Shown here piece by piece: positions 19,266 through 28,582 of a stretch of DNA of 39,147 bases. Under the pieces are notes generated by a model. That model searched no databases. It was not told the DNA's origin and worked only from the letters and a program-made list of their open reading frames with translations. Source of the DNA: Comamonadaceae bacterium (GTDB lineage Bacteria > Pseudomonadota > Gammaproteobacteria > Burkholderiales > Burkholderiaceae_C); contig CANFSO010000011.1 of assembly GCA_947449895.1 (NCBI GenBank), positions 1-39,147 of the forward strand, in the 5' to 3' direction. The position numbers were made by a program, and so were the translations under genes. Within the stretch, counting starts at the first letter, position 1, and every line of letters begins with the position of its first letter.

Positions 19266-20255
19266 ATGTCAATAAATAAGTCGACGCGACGGATTTGGTT
19301 AACACGAGTTATCGGTGCTTCAGCCGTCTTGGCCAGCCATGTGACGAGTACTGCGCAGACCAAGTACCCGGGCAAGACGATCCGTGTGATCGTGCCGTAT
19401 GCCCCCGGCGGTGGAACCGATGTCATCGGTAGGAAATTACTGCAAAACATGGCGAGTCAATTGGGTCAGCCGATCATCATTGACAACAGGCCGGGGGCGG
19501 GAACTGTGATTGGAACGGATGCCGTCGCACGAGCCGAAGCTGACGGTTACACGCTGCTGATCAACACCAACGCGATTGCCGTGAACGCCTCTCTGGTCAA
19601 AAAACTACCCTACAACACCTTGCAGGATCTTGTGCCAGTAGGCCGTATTTGTACAGGACCCAATGTCCTCGTGGTTCGGGCTGACAGTCCCTTCAAAACC
19701 CTGAGCGACATCATCCGGGCATCCAAGGCCATGCCGGGTAGTCTCAGTTATGCATCTTCGGGCAACGGCACGGCTGTTCATCTTGCGGCGGAACTCCTGA
19801 AGGTCACTGCCAAGATCCGCATCCTGCACATCCCTTATCGGGGCGCCGGCCCAGCCTACACAGATTTACTGGGTGGCCAAGTCGATATGCTTTTTGGTAC
19901 GGCAGGCGGCGTGAGTAAATTTGTCCAGTCGGGACGCATGCGTGCCATTGCTGTCACCTCAGAGTCTCGGTCTGCGGCCTATCCCGACGTTCCCGCCGTC
20001 TCTGAAACCTTGCCTGGGTATGCTGCCAACGTTTGGTATGGCATGTTCGCACCAAAGGGGACGCCCAACGAAATTCTGACTGCGCTGAATGACGCGATGC
20101 GTCTTGCCGTCAGTGATCCGGGCTACAGCGCAGACCTTGTACGGGACGGCTTGACGGCCGCGGTTAATTCTCCTTCTGAGATGGTGACCTTCATGCGCAG
20201 CGAAGTCGAGCGTTGGCAAAAAGTCGTCACTGAAGCTGGCATCACACTGGACTGA
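19266..20255 (+). CDS. TctC/Bug-type substrate-binding protein
   Basis: YPGKTIRVIVPYAPGGGTDVIGRKLLQNMASQLGQPIIIDNRPGAGTVIGTDAVARAEADGYTLL. Start trimmed to MSINKSTRR, which has a signal peptide. Confidence 0.94.
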   Translation: MSINKSTRRIWLTRVIGASAVLASHVTSTAQTKYPGKTIRVIVPYAPGGGTDVIGRKLLQNMASQLGQPIIIDNRPGAGTVIGTDAVARAEADGYTLLINTNAIAVNASLVKKLPYNTLQDLVPVGRICTGPNVLVVRADSPFKTLSDIIRASKAMPGSLSYASSGNGTAVHLAAELLKVTAKIRILHIPYRGAGPAYTDLLGGQVDMLFGTAGGVSKFVQSGRMRAIAVTSESRSAAYPDVPAVSETLPGYAANVWYGMFAPKGTPNEILTALNDAMRLAVSDPGYSADLVRDGLTAAVNSPSEMVTFMRSEVERWQKVVTEAGITLD

Positions 20256-20269
20256 CATCGAAAGAATTT

Positions 20270-21070
20270 ATGACGAACAAAAGATTATTGGGTAAGGTCT
20301 GCATCATTGTTGGGGCCGGACAGCAACCGGGTCAAACGCTCGGTAATGGTCGCGCCGTTGCAGAGCGGTTCGCAGAGGAGGGTGCCTCGTTGTTGCTGGT
20401 CGATATCAACCCGGACTGGCTTGAGGAAACGGTGCAGGCTGTGCGTGCCCACAAGGGCATCGTGCATTCGCTGGTCGCGGACATCACGCAGGAGTCTCAG
20501 TGCCAACAGATCGCCGCAACCTGCATCCAGCATTTCGGAAAAATTGATGTTCTTCACAACAATGTCGGCCTTTCAAAGGGCGATAAACGCACGGCGGATT
20601 TGGACGTTTCTGCGTGGGACTACATCATGGACAGAAACCTCAAGGGGATGTTCATGACGTGCAAGCATGTCTTGCCGCACATGGTTCGGCAACGATCCGG
20701 CTGCATTGTGAATATTTCATCGACATCATCTCTCGCTGCCAGGCCTACATTGACCTACAAGACCAGCAAGGCCGCAGTCAACGCGATGACTCAGCACATC
20801 GCTGTCGAAAATGCGCCATTCGGTATCCGTGCAAACGCAATTTTGCCCGGACTCATGGACACGCCTATGGCGATCAATCGGCGAGCTCAAGAGCAAGGCA
20901 TTGACCCCGAGTTAATCCGCCAGCAACGCAGCGCACTGGTTCCCATGGGGCGCATGGGGACAGCGTGGGACGTTGCCAATGCGGCGGTCTTCTTGGCCTC
21001 TGATGAAGCGGCCTACATCACCGGCGTGCTGTTACCCGTAGACGGTGGGCTGCTTCAAAAACGGGGATAA
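20270..21070 (+). CDS. SDR-family oxidoreductase
   Basis: Glycine-rich VGAGQQPGQTLGNGRAVAERFAEEGA, LHNNVG, YKTSKAAVNAMTQHIAVENAPFGIRANAILPGLMDTPM, C-terminal DEAAYITGVLLPVDGG. Confidence 0.92.
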   Translation: MTNKRLLGKVCIIVGAGQQPGQTLGNGRAVAERFAEEGASLLLVDINPDWLEETVQAVRAHKGIVHSLVADITQESQCQQIAATCIQHFGKIDVLHNNVGLSKGDKRTADLDVSAWDYIMDRNLKGMFMTCKHVLPHMVRQRSGCIVNISSTSSLAARPTLTYKTSKAAVNAMTQHIAVENAPFGIRANAILPGLMDTPMAINRRAQEQGIDPELIRQQRSALVPMGRMGTAWDVANAAVFLASDEAAYITGVLLPVDGGLLQKRG

Positions 21071-21074
21071 ATGC

Positions 21075-21102
21075 CCACGAGCTTTGACGTACTCAAACGT
21101 GG
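21075..21102. terminator. Possible bidirectional terminator hairpin
   Basis: CCACG-agc-TTTGA-cgtac-TCAAA-CGTGG in the short gap between convergent SDR and SMP-30 genes; no strong T-tract. Confidence 0.35.
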
Positions 21103-21103
21103 C

Positions 21104-22039
21104 TTATTCAGCCGATTGTTTGTGTGAGTACAACTCAAGTCCAACGGCTGGTAAATTGGCTACCAGCAGGCTGCCAGTGGCCGACTCTGTCATCACAATT
21201 TGCATGGAATCTGGGCGAAAAGCGAGGTTGGTCACCGTAGCACCCGACGGGCTCTTGACAAAGTGCGTGACTTCACCGCGTGCATTGAGCACAAAAGCGC
21301 CACCCAAGCTGGCATGGGCGACCACCAGGCGAGCTTCGCTGTCAAGCGCCATCCCGTCCGGGCCACTGCTACCATAGAACGTCTGGAAAGCGCCCATCTT
21401 GCTGATACTGCCGTCGGGCAGCAGCGGCGCACGCCATATTTGATTGGCTCGGGTGACGGCTAAAAAAAGAGCCTTGCCATCAGCGCTGATGGCGATGCCA
21501 TTTGGGCTGGGGGCGTTGCTCAGTAAAAGGTCTAATTTGCCGCTGTCAGTGCACCAACGATAGACCCGCCCGGTGGGGTCATGCAGGCCGGTTTGTCCTT
21601 GATCGGTGAAGTACAAATTGCCATTTGGATCAAAAGTCAGATCATTGATGCCCTTGAAGGATTCACTGTTGCGGTGCCCTAGCATGGTGCTGATGACGCC
21701 GGTTTTTGGATCTAGCCGCAAAATGCCCTGTCGGTAGTCAGCAATCCAGACACTGCCATCGGCATGCACCGCCAGTCCATTCGGCCAGCCGCCGTAGTCG
21801 GCCACGCAGTGCCACTGCAAATCCGAAGTTACCCTGAAGATCCTGCCGTGCGGTATGTCCGTCAGGTACAGGTTGCCGGCGCGGTCAAAGCAGGGGCCCT
21901 CCAGAAAACAATCAACAATTTGGCCGGGTTTGTTCGCATCAGCCCAGTTGCTGGGCACCGGTCGCCGCAGTTCATCTGGCAAGCGGGTCAGTACCTGGGC
22001 TTCAATGATTTGCGGTGGTGTGAATGAAAGGTTCCACAT
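21104..22039 (-). CDS. SMP-30/gluconolactonase/LRE family protein
   Basis: Beta-propeller repeats: EGPCFDRAGNLYLTDIPHGRIFRV, PNGLAVHADGSVWIADYRQGILRLDP, INDLTFDPNGNLYFTDQGQ, PNGIAISADGKALFLAVTRANQIWR. Start trimmed to MWNLSFTPP. Confidence 0.88.
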   Translation of the reverse strand: MWNLSFTPPQIIEAQVLTRLPDELRRPVPSNWADANKPGQIVDCFLEGPCFDRAGNLYLTDIPHGRIFRVTSDLQWHCVADYGGWPNGLAVHADGSVWIADYRQGILRLDPKTGVISTMLGHRNSESFKGINDLTFDPNGNLYFTDQGQTGLHDPTGRVYRWCTDSGKLDLLLSNAPSPNGIAISADGKALFLAVTRANQIWRAPLLPDGSISKMGAFQTFYGSSGPDGMALDSEARLVVAHASLGGAFVLNARGEVTHFVKSPSGATVTNLAFRPDSMQIVMTESATGSLLVANLPAVGLELYSHKQSAE

Positions 22040-22062
22040 GGTCTGGCACTTTGATGAAAACG

Positions 22063-23550
22063 TTAAGGTTGCCGGGGTAGCCATTGCGCTGCGTCGCTCC
22101 CTAAGCGTGGCGATGGTCGGTCCCAGTGGGGAGGCGTGCTGGACATCTGCAACACCGGGCCCAAGGTTTTGAGTTGGCCATAACAGGTGTTGGCTTGCAC
22201 GTGCAGTTTTTCAAGCTCGTCCTCCGTCAAGCACCCCGGCGCAGCGGCAAAGGATTCAAGTAAGCCCTGGCGTTGCACAAACATGGCCGACTGACACAGC
22301 GAGACCTGCACGTGGTAGCTGCCGCCTTCGCGTGCCCGGCGTGCTAACGCCAGCATGGCACCAAGCGCCGCCAAGTACCCGGTGGTGTAATCGCACAATG
22401 GAGCAAAGACCAGCTTGGGTTGGCCTCCCTGAGTCAACAGGCCATTGGTGTGGCAAATGCCGGTGACGGCTTGAGCGACCTGTTCCCAGCCTGCGCGCGA
22501 AGCCCACGGTCCGCCTGAACCGAAGCAGCTAACGGACACAACAACCAGCCCTGGCCGTTGCGCCACAAGGTCTTCGACAGAAAACCCGTGAGCGGCAAGT
22601 CGTCCGGGTCGATAGCCGTCGATGAACACGTCGGCCTGGCTCACTAACGCACGCAGTTCTTCTGCTTGAGAGGGTTCGCGAATATTCAGAAAGCAACTGC
22701 GTTTACCGTGACTGGTGTCTCGCACATGCTCGGGTGTTTGAGGAAGGCCTTCTGCGCCGACCATCAGGACATCAGCCCCGTGCTCAGCCAGCGCGCGACC
22801 GGCCACCGGTCCCGCCAAAATACGGGTCAAGTCCAGCACTCGAACACCCGAGAGCGGCCTGTCTCCGCTGTGCAGTTGCTCGGGCGCAGTGTCTGCTATT
22901 TTTGTGATTTCAATCACAGGTCTTGCTGCAAGATAACGGCCCTGTGGATGCTCAAGCCATTCTTGTGGACTGCGAATCATGCCGCCGCAGGCGCCTGCGT
23001 TGGCGATGGCATCCTCCAGGGCAACACCTTCCCAGCCGGCGACGGCTTGGCGCACAGCCGCCGGCGTGTCGTCGCAAGCCAGAACGTCTAGTACGCGGCG
23101 ACTCAGGTGGGGAAGGTTGAGGTGGGGCAGCAGCCAGTGGCCGTCCTTCGTCGGCCAAGGTTGGGTCACGCCGAGCATGTGTGACATGGCTGCGGGAATG
23201 GGAACGTGGACATACTGTCCGTCCTGATTCAGCGCCCGTGTGTAGTCCACGGTGCGCAGCGTTGCTGCCGCAGGGGCAACATCGACGTGTATTTTCTGCC
23301 GCAAGCCGGTTCTGAGTTCCCATAAGTCGTTGGCGGCAACCCCGATAGCAGCCAATGCTGCGGCTACAGTTTCGCCCACCCGATAAGGCGTTGGAAAAAA
23401 CGGGTCGCTGCCGGTCATGCTTAATTCGCCAGGAGCCAGCTCATCTTGACCTCTGAGCGCCATCAATTCGGCGAGTGCGCGCCATTTTCCAGGGGGCTGA
23501 AGCTTGTCAGACTTGTTTGGATTGGGCGTAGACGTAGGGAGGGTGTTCAT
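22063..23550 (-). CDS. CaiB/BaiF family III CoA-transferase with apparently permuted domain order
   Basis: GVRVLDLTRILAGPVAGRALAEHGADVL appears near residue 230 rather than at the N-terminus and is preceded by a small-domain-like stretch (DGHWLLPHLNLPHLSRRVLDVLACDDTPAAVRQAVAGW). Confidence 0.82.
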   Translation of the reverse strand: MNTLPTSTPNPNKSDKLQPPGKWRALAELMALRGQDELAPGELSMTGSDPFFPTPYRVGETVAAALAAIGVAANDLWELRTGLRQKIHVDVAPAAATLRTVDYTRALNQDGQYVHVPIPAAMSHMLGVTQPWPTKDGHWLLPHLNLPHLSRRVLDVLACDDTPAAVRQAVAGWEGVALEDAIANAGACGGMIRSPQEWLEHPQGRYLAARPVIEITKIADTAPEQLHSGDRPLSGVRVLDLTRILAGPVAGRALAEHGADVLMVGAEGLPQTPEHVRDTSHGKRSCFLNIREPSQAEELRALVSQADVFIDGYRPGRLAAHGFSVEDLVAQRPGLVVVSVSCFGSGGPWASRAGWEQVAQAVTGICHTNGLLTQGGQPKLVFAPLCDYTTGYLAALGAMLALARRAREGGSYHVQVSLCQSAMFVQRQGLLESFAAAPGCLTEDELEKLHVQANTCYGQLKTLGPVLQMSSTPPHWDRPSPRLGSDAAQWLPRQP

Positions 23551-23551
23551 C

Positions 23552-24526
23552 TCATTCAGGCTTGATGCCCTGTTGCTTGATCAGCGCCGACCAGCGTTTG
23601 ATCTCGCTTTCAACTTGCTGGACGGCTGCCGCTTGTGAGCTGGCAACGGTTGTCAGTCCCATGTCGGCGCTGCGCTTTTTCACATCAGGCAAGTTCAACA
23701 CCGCGTTGATATCCTTGTTGAGTTTTTCGAGGATGGGCTGAGGTGTCCCCGCGGGTGCAGAAAATCCGACCCAAAAGTCCATGGCCATTTCTGGCAGACC
23801 TTCATCTTTGGCCGATGGCACATCAGGCAACACCGGGGATCTTGTATTGCTAAGCACCATCAAAGGTCGAAGTTTGCCGGACTTGATGTGCGGCAGCACT
23901 GTGGTGACTGTTGAGATCATCATCTGCACTTGGCCCCCCATCAGATCGGTCAGAACCGCACCGGCGCCGCGGTACGGAATGTGTGTGATGAAGATGCCGG
24001 TTTGCGACTTGAGCAGCTCGGAACCTAGGTGCGTGTTGGTGCCGATACCGCCTGAGCCGTAATTAAGGCTGCCCGGCTTGGCTCTGGCCAGCGCAAGGAA
24101 CTCTTTCATGGTCTTGGCTGGGAGGCCGGGTGTGACCACCAAGACATGCGGCACTGACACCGCCGTGGTGATGTGAGAAAAGGCATTGCGCGGGTCAAAT
24201 GGCAGGTTGGGGTTGAGTCCTGCCGCGATGGCATAAGACAACTCCATCGTGATCAACGTGTGACCATCCGGGGCTGCGCGCGCCACGCTGCCCCAGCCGA
24301 TCGCGCCTGCGCCACCCGTTCGGTTCTCGACTAACACTGGTGCGCCCAGCGGTCCCGCCAATTGTTGTGCGACCAACCTGGCAACAATGTCGGTGGCCCC
24401 GCCCGTTGCAAATGGGACGACGATGGTAGTGGGCTTGGACGCTAAGCCCTGGGCGAAAGCTGAGGGAGTCATAGCCGCTAACCCGGCCATGGATAAAGCG
24501 GCATTTAAGAAGTAGCGTTTTTTCAT
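23552..24526 (-). CDS. TctC/Bug-type substrate-binding protein
   Basis: TTIVVPFATGGATDIVARLVAQQLAGPLGAPVLVENRTGGAGAIGW, LNYGSGGIGTNTHLGSELLK, ITHIPYRGAGAVLTDLMGGQV. Confidence 0.94.
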   Translation of the reverse strand: MKKRYFLNAALSMAGLAAMTPSAFAQGLASKPTTIVVPFATGGATDIVARLVAQQLAGPLGAPVLVENRTGGAGAIGWGSVARAAPDGHTLITMELSYAIAAGLNPNLPFDPRNAFSHITTAVSVPHVLVVTPGLPAKTMKEFLALARAKPGSLNYGSGGIGTNTHLGSELLKSQTGIFITHIPYRGAGAVLTDLMGGQVQMMISTVTTVLPHIKSGKLRPLMVLSNTRSPVLPDVPSAKDEGLPEMAMDFWVGFSAPAGTPQPILEKLNKDINAVLNLPDVKKRSADMGLTTVASSQAAAVQQVESEIKRWSALIKQQGIKPE

Positions 24527-24565
24527 CTAGTCTCTTTTATAAAAATGATCAAAGGGTTTTGTATC

Positions 24566-25300
24566 CTAGGGATGCTCTCGCCGTTTCCGTATCGCTGCAT
24601 TGACTTGTTGTCCCTGTTCCATGCCGGTGCGCCAGGCGTTAAAGCCCTCGGGAACGGCTTGCAGAGCTTTTTTTGTTTCTTCTAGAGCTGTTGAATCGAA
24701 CCCGGCGATGGTTTGGGCTAGCTGTGCAGTGCGGGTCATCAATTGATCACTAGGCACCACCTCATTGAGCAGTCCCCAGCGTTCTGCTGTCAGCGCATCA
24801 AGTGGCGTATTGGCCAGTAACAACCAAGCAGCGCGTTTGCGGTTCACAAGGAGTTGACTGGTTGGGCCGGCCATGCTCGCGAAAGCCGCAAAACTAATCT
24901 CTGGGCAACCTAAGGTGGCGGTGGCTGATGCCAGCGCTAAATCGCTTGAGTTGATGAGCGTCACACCCTGGCCGAGTGCGACGCCATTGACTGCCGCAAT
25001 CACAATGGCCGGGTGCTCGCGCAATGCCATGTTGATTTCAATCGCATCTGATCCGGCGCTGTCGACTTGGCCTGAGGCTATTTCTGCTTCCCGTTCCCTC
25101 AGATCTAGACCGGCGCAAAAGCTAGCTCCTGTTCCCGTCAACACAATGACCTGAACCTTGCCACGCAAGGACTCAAGCGCACGCAACAAACTGTCCCGTG
25201 TCGCTCGATCCAAGGCGTTCCGTTTGGACTCTCGGTCGATCCTCAGCAATGCCCAGCCGGGGTGCTGTTCAATACAAAGCGTAGTGGGCTTCAGTGTCAT
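24566..25300 (-). CDS. Enoyl-CoA hydratase/isomerase family protein
   Basis: ALLRIDRESKRNALDRATRDSL, VIVLTGTGASFCAGLDLRERE, IAAVNGVALGQGVTLINSSDLALAS. Confidence 0.9.
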   Translation of the reverse strand: MTLKPTTLCIEQHPGWALLRIDRESKRNALDRATRDSLLRALESLRGKVQVIVLTGTGASFCAGLDLREREAEIASGQVDSAGSDAIEINMALREHPAIVIAAVNGVALGQGVTLINSSDLALASATATLGCPEISFAAFASMAGPTSQLLVNRKRAAWLLLANTPLDALTAERWGLLNEVVPSDQLMTRTAQLAQTIAGFDSTALEETKKALQAVPEGFNAWRTGMEQGQQVNAAIRKRREHP

Positions 25301-25304
25301 CAGG

Positions 25305-26300
25305 TCACTCGAAACGAATACCAGCTTCGCGTACCAGAGCTCCCCATTCCGCTTGCTGGGCAGTGATAAATTGAGCCGCTTTTTCCGGACTCCCGCCTAA
25401 TCCAGTGCTGGACTCTGCCGCCAGTTGAGTCTGCATCTTAGCGCTGGCAAGGGCCTTTTCAATCGCGGCATTGAGACGTTTCACCACGTCTGGTGGTGTG
25501 CCTGCTGGGGCCACGATGACTTTCCAGTCGACTGCTTCAAAATCCTTGAAGCCTGACTCGGACACGGTGGGAACATTTGGCAACACGGGAGAGCGCTTCA
25601 ATGATGTGACCGCCAGTATCCGTAGTTTGTCGCTCTGTATCATGCCCATGACAGTCTGCGGCGTTACAAACATAAAGTCCGTGAGCCCACCCAATAGCTC
25701 TGTGACGGCCGGTGCAGCCCCTTTGTAGGGCACCGTCAATATCTTAATGCCGGCATTGCGTGCCAGCATTTCGCCGGCAAGGTGACCGACGGTGCCTAAA
25801 CCGGCGACGGCTTGTTTCAGCCCACCGGGTTTGGCCTTGGCCGCGCTGACGATATCGGCCAGTGATTTGTAGGCTGACTCGGGCCGAACCACCAGCACCA
25901 TCGGAACTTCAGCTACCAAAGCCACGGGTACCAAGTCTTTCGCTGGATCAAAGGGCATGCTTGGCAACGCCGCGGGGTTGATCGCCAGATTGGATGTTTG
26001 CCCCATGCCGATGGTGTAACCGTCAGGTTTTGACTTGGCCACCAAGTTCAGACCAATGTTGCCGCCACCGCCCGGTTTGTTGTCGATCAAGAAGACCCAT
26101 TTGTTCTCCTGATTGATATTGTTTGCGATATGTCGGGTCACGGTGTCAGTACCACCTCCCGGGGTATAGGGCACGACGAAACGAATCGGTTTATTGGGCC
26201 AGTCTGACTGCGCTTGCGCATGGCTGATTTGAAGTCCAGCCATGGCGACTAAACCCGCTAAAACGACTTGCCCCATTGCCGATGTTGGTGTGAATTTCAT
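25305..26300 (-). CDS. TctC/Bug-type substrate-binding protein
   Basis: WPNKPIRFVVPYTPGGGTDTVTRHIANNI, FLIDNKPGGGGNIGLNLVAKSKPDGYTIG, LTVPYKGAAPAVTELLGG. Start trimmed to MKFTPTSAMG. Confidence 0.94.
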   Translation of the reverse strand: MKFTPTSAMGQVVLAGLVAMAGLQISHAQAQSDWPNKPIRFVVPYTPGGGTDTVTRHIANNINQENKWVFLIDNKPGGGGNIGLNLVAKSKPDGYTIGMGQTSNLAINPAALPSMPFDPAKDLVPVALVAEVPMVLVVRPESAYKSLADIVSAAKAKPGGLKQAVAGLGTVGHLAGEMLARNAGIKILTVPYKGAAPAVTELLGGLTDFMFVTPQTVMGMIQSDKLRILAVTSLKRSPVLPNVPTVSESGFKDFEAVDWKVIVAPAGTPPDVVKRLNAAIEKALASAKMQTQLAAESSTGLGGSPEKAAQFITAQQAEWGALVREAGIRFE

Positions 26301-26325
26301 CGCTTGTCTCCTGTTGTTTCTATGT

Positions 26326-27543
26326 TTAGATTTTTGTGTCCAAAGCCGATCCGGTGAGCGCGTGGATGTCTGCTGCACTGAAGCCCAACTCGGTTAGCAA
26401 CTCGGCGCTGTGCTCGCCCAATTTAGGTGGATTCAACCGAACGCCTAGTCGTTTTCCACCCATCGTGATCGGCATCAGGACTGTTTTGCTTGGGCGTCCG
26501 TCTGGCAAAGTGATCGACGCTAAGCCCCCGTTAGCCAACAGGTGGGGGTCGTCCATCAGGTCTTGTGGGCGTGTGATCGGTGCAAAGGGGAGTGCATACT
26601 TTTCAAACACCGCGCTGAGCTCGGCTGCACTGAAGTCGGCCAGCCGTTCGCGCAGCAACGGCATCATCCAGTCGCGCGCCCGCACCCGGTCGTTGTTACT
26701 GCCCAATCGTTCATCGCGCTGAAGGTCATCAAAGCCGAAGGCTTGACAAAACAAGTTCCAAGCCGTGTCACTCACCACGGCTAAAAAGATTTGTTCGCCA
26801 TCCTTGACGTTGAACACATCGTAAATTGCCCAAGCCGAAATACGGGCTGGCATGGGTGCCGCTGGTTTCCCGGTGACGCTAAATTGCATCATGTGTTGGG
26901 CCACCAAAAACACATTGTTCTCAAACAGTGCGCTCTGGACTTCTTGGCCGATCCCCGTTTTTTCACGTGCAGCCAGCGCGGCCATCGCGCCCATCGCGCC
27001 AAACATGCCGCCCATGATGTCGTTGACGCTGGTGCCGGCCCGCAGTGGGTCTCCGGGTCGGCCGGTCATATAGGCCAGGCCACCCATCATTTGCACGACT
27101 TCGTCGAGAGCCGTGCGGTGATCGTAGGGGCCGGGCAAAAAGCCTTTGTGGCTCACGTAAATAAGGCGCGGATTCAAAGTTTTCAGACTGTCGTAATCGA
27201 GCCCTAACTTCTTCATCGTCCCGGGTTTGAAGTTTTCACTGACGATGTCGGCCGTCGCGATCAACCTCAATGCAGCCTCTTTGCCCAGTGCTGTGTGAAG
27301 ATCGAGGGTTAGACTTTTTTTATTGCGGTTGAATGTTGGGAAAAATCCAGCACCAGAGCCAAGCAGTTTTCTGGTGTTGTCCCCGGCGATCGGTTCGACC
27401 TTGATGACCTCGGCACCCAGATCCGCCAGCATCATGCCGCAGGTTGGGCCCATCACCATATGGGTGAATTCAACGACACGCAGGCCGGCGTAGGGCAGGT
27501 TGCGCGTCATGTTTGATTGATTCAGATTTTTCTCGAGCATCAA
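26326..27543 (-). CDS. CaiB/BaiF family III CoA-transferase
   Basis: YAGLRVVEFTHMVMGPTCGMMLADLGAEVIKVEPIAGDNTR, FFPTFNRNKKSLTLDL, DEVVQMMGGLAYMTGRPGDPLRAGTSVNDIMGGMFGAMG. Confidence 0.95.
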   Translation of the reverse strand: MMLEKNLNQSNMTRNLPYAGLRVVEFTHMVMGPTCGMMLADLGAEVIKVEPIAGDNTRKLLGSGAGFFPTFNRNKKSLTLDLHTALGKEAALRLIATADIVSENFKPGTMKKLGLDYDSLKTLNPRLIYVSHKGFLPGPYDHRTALDEVVQMMGGLAYMTGRPGDPLRAGTSVNDIMGGMFGAMGAMAALAAREKTGIGQEVQSALFENNVFLVAQHMMQFSVTGKPAAPMPARISAWAIYDVFNVKDGEQIFLAVVSDTAWNLFCQAFGFDDLQRDERLGSNNDRVRARDWMMPLLRERLADFSAAELSAVFEKYALPFAPITRPQDLMDDPHLLANGGLASITLPDGRPSKTVLMPITMGGKRLGVRLNPPKLGEHSAELLTELGFSAADIHALTGSALDTKI

Positions 27544-28475
27544 TGTTGTTGCTTCCAGCCTTTGGGCAAGCCGGCATCGGGTGTCATGCCATAGACGGGC
27601 TCACCAAGTAATCCTGCCATCAGCGGCTGCCGTGCATCTATCAATTTTTCTAAGTCAACACCAGTCGATATTCCCATGGATTCAAACATGAAGACCAAGT
27701 CTTCGGTCACCACATTGCCAGACGCGCCCGGCGCATACGGACAGCCACCCAAACCGCCCAGCGAAGAGTCGAACGTCCGTACGCCTTCCTCGTAGGCGGC
27801 GAGGCAGTTAGCAATACCAAGCCCTCGGGTGTTGTGCATGTGTGCGGCGCCGGCGTGCACACCGATCTCGGCGCGTAACCGCTTGAACAGCCGACGCACT
27901 TGGGCGGGGTTTGCATAACCCACTGTGTCGGACAGTCCGGATTCGTCCGCACCGGCCTCAATGCATTGGGCCGCCAGCCAGATAACCTCGTCTTCCGGCA
28001 CACAGCCTTGCAGTGTGCAGCCAAACGCCGTGGCAATGCCAGCCTCGAGCAGAACTTGCGGTGCGATCGCATCGCGCAACGTTGCGACTGCTCGAACTTC
28101 TTCCACCATCGCTTCCCGCGTCTTTCGCACATTGGCTAAGGAGTGGGCTGCACTGGCTGAAACTGGCATCGTCAATTTGTGCACACCGGCTTCTAACGCG
28201 GCTTCGGCCCCTCGTCGGTTTGGCACCAACGCCATCACAGTCAGCCCGGGCAAGGTCAGAGCGTGACGAACAACCGTAGCGACATCCTCCATTTGCGGCA
28301 ACAGCTTGGCCGGTACAAATGAGCCCACCTCAATTTCCCGCAGGCCTGCCGCGTACAACGCGTTGATCCAACTGAGCTTGTCAGCCGTTGCCATGGTCGC
28401 GGCAACGCTTTGCAGCCCATCACGCGGTCCAACCTCACTGATCAGCACAGCATTTTCTCGAGAAAGCGATGTCAT
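27540..28475 (-). CDS. Hydroxymethylglutaryl-CoA lyase family protein
   Basis: ISEVGPRDGLQSV, EVGSFVPAKLLPQMEDV, GLGIANCLAAYEEGVRTFDSSLGGLGGCPYAPGASGNVVTEDLVFMFESMG (HMG-CoA lyase signature with catalytic Cys). Confidence 0.93.
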   Translation of the reverse strand: MTSLSRENAVLISEVGPRDGLQSVAATMATADKLSWINALYAAGLREIEVGSFVPAKLLPQMEDVATVVRHALTLPGLTVMALVPNRRGAEAALEAGVHKLTMPVSASAAHSLANVRKTREAMVEEVRAVATLRDAIAPQVLLEAGIATAFGCTLQGCVPEDEVIWLAAQCIEAGADESGLSDTVGYANPAQVRRLFKRLRAEIGVHAGAAHMHNTRGLGIANCLAAYEEGVRTFDSSLGGLGGCPYAPGASGNVVTEDLVFMFESMGISTGVDLEKLIDARQPLMAGLLGEPVYGMTPDAGLPKGWKQQH

Positions 28476-28489
28476 AAATTGGGATTTTG

Positions 28490-28524
28490 TTCTGTAAGAT
28501 AGAATAATATTCTTTAAGATGAAA
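28490..28524. promoter_or_regulatory. Candidate IclR operator: tandem repeats around an AGAATA-A-TATTCT palindrome
   Basis: TTCTGTAAGAT (28490-28500) and TTCTTTAAGAT (28510-28520), 20 bp apart; AGAATAATATTCT perfect palindrome at 28501-28513; in the HMGL/iclR divergent gap. Confidence 0.45.
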
Positions 28525-28582
28525 CAGTATCATCGTGCAGCCATTCCATGCTGTCAACCCAAACTGCTGACGAGGTCTCTGG

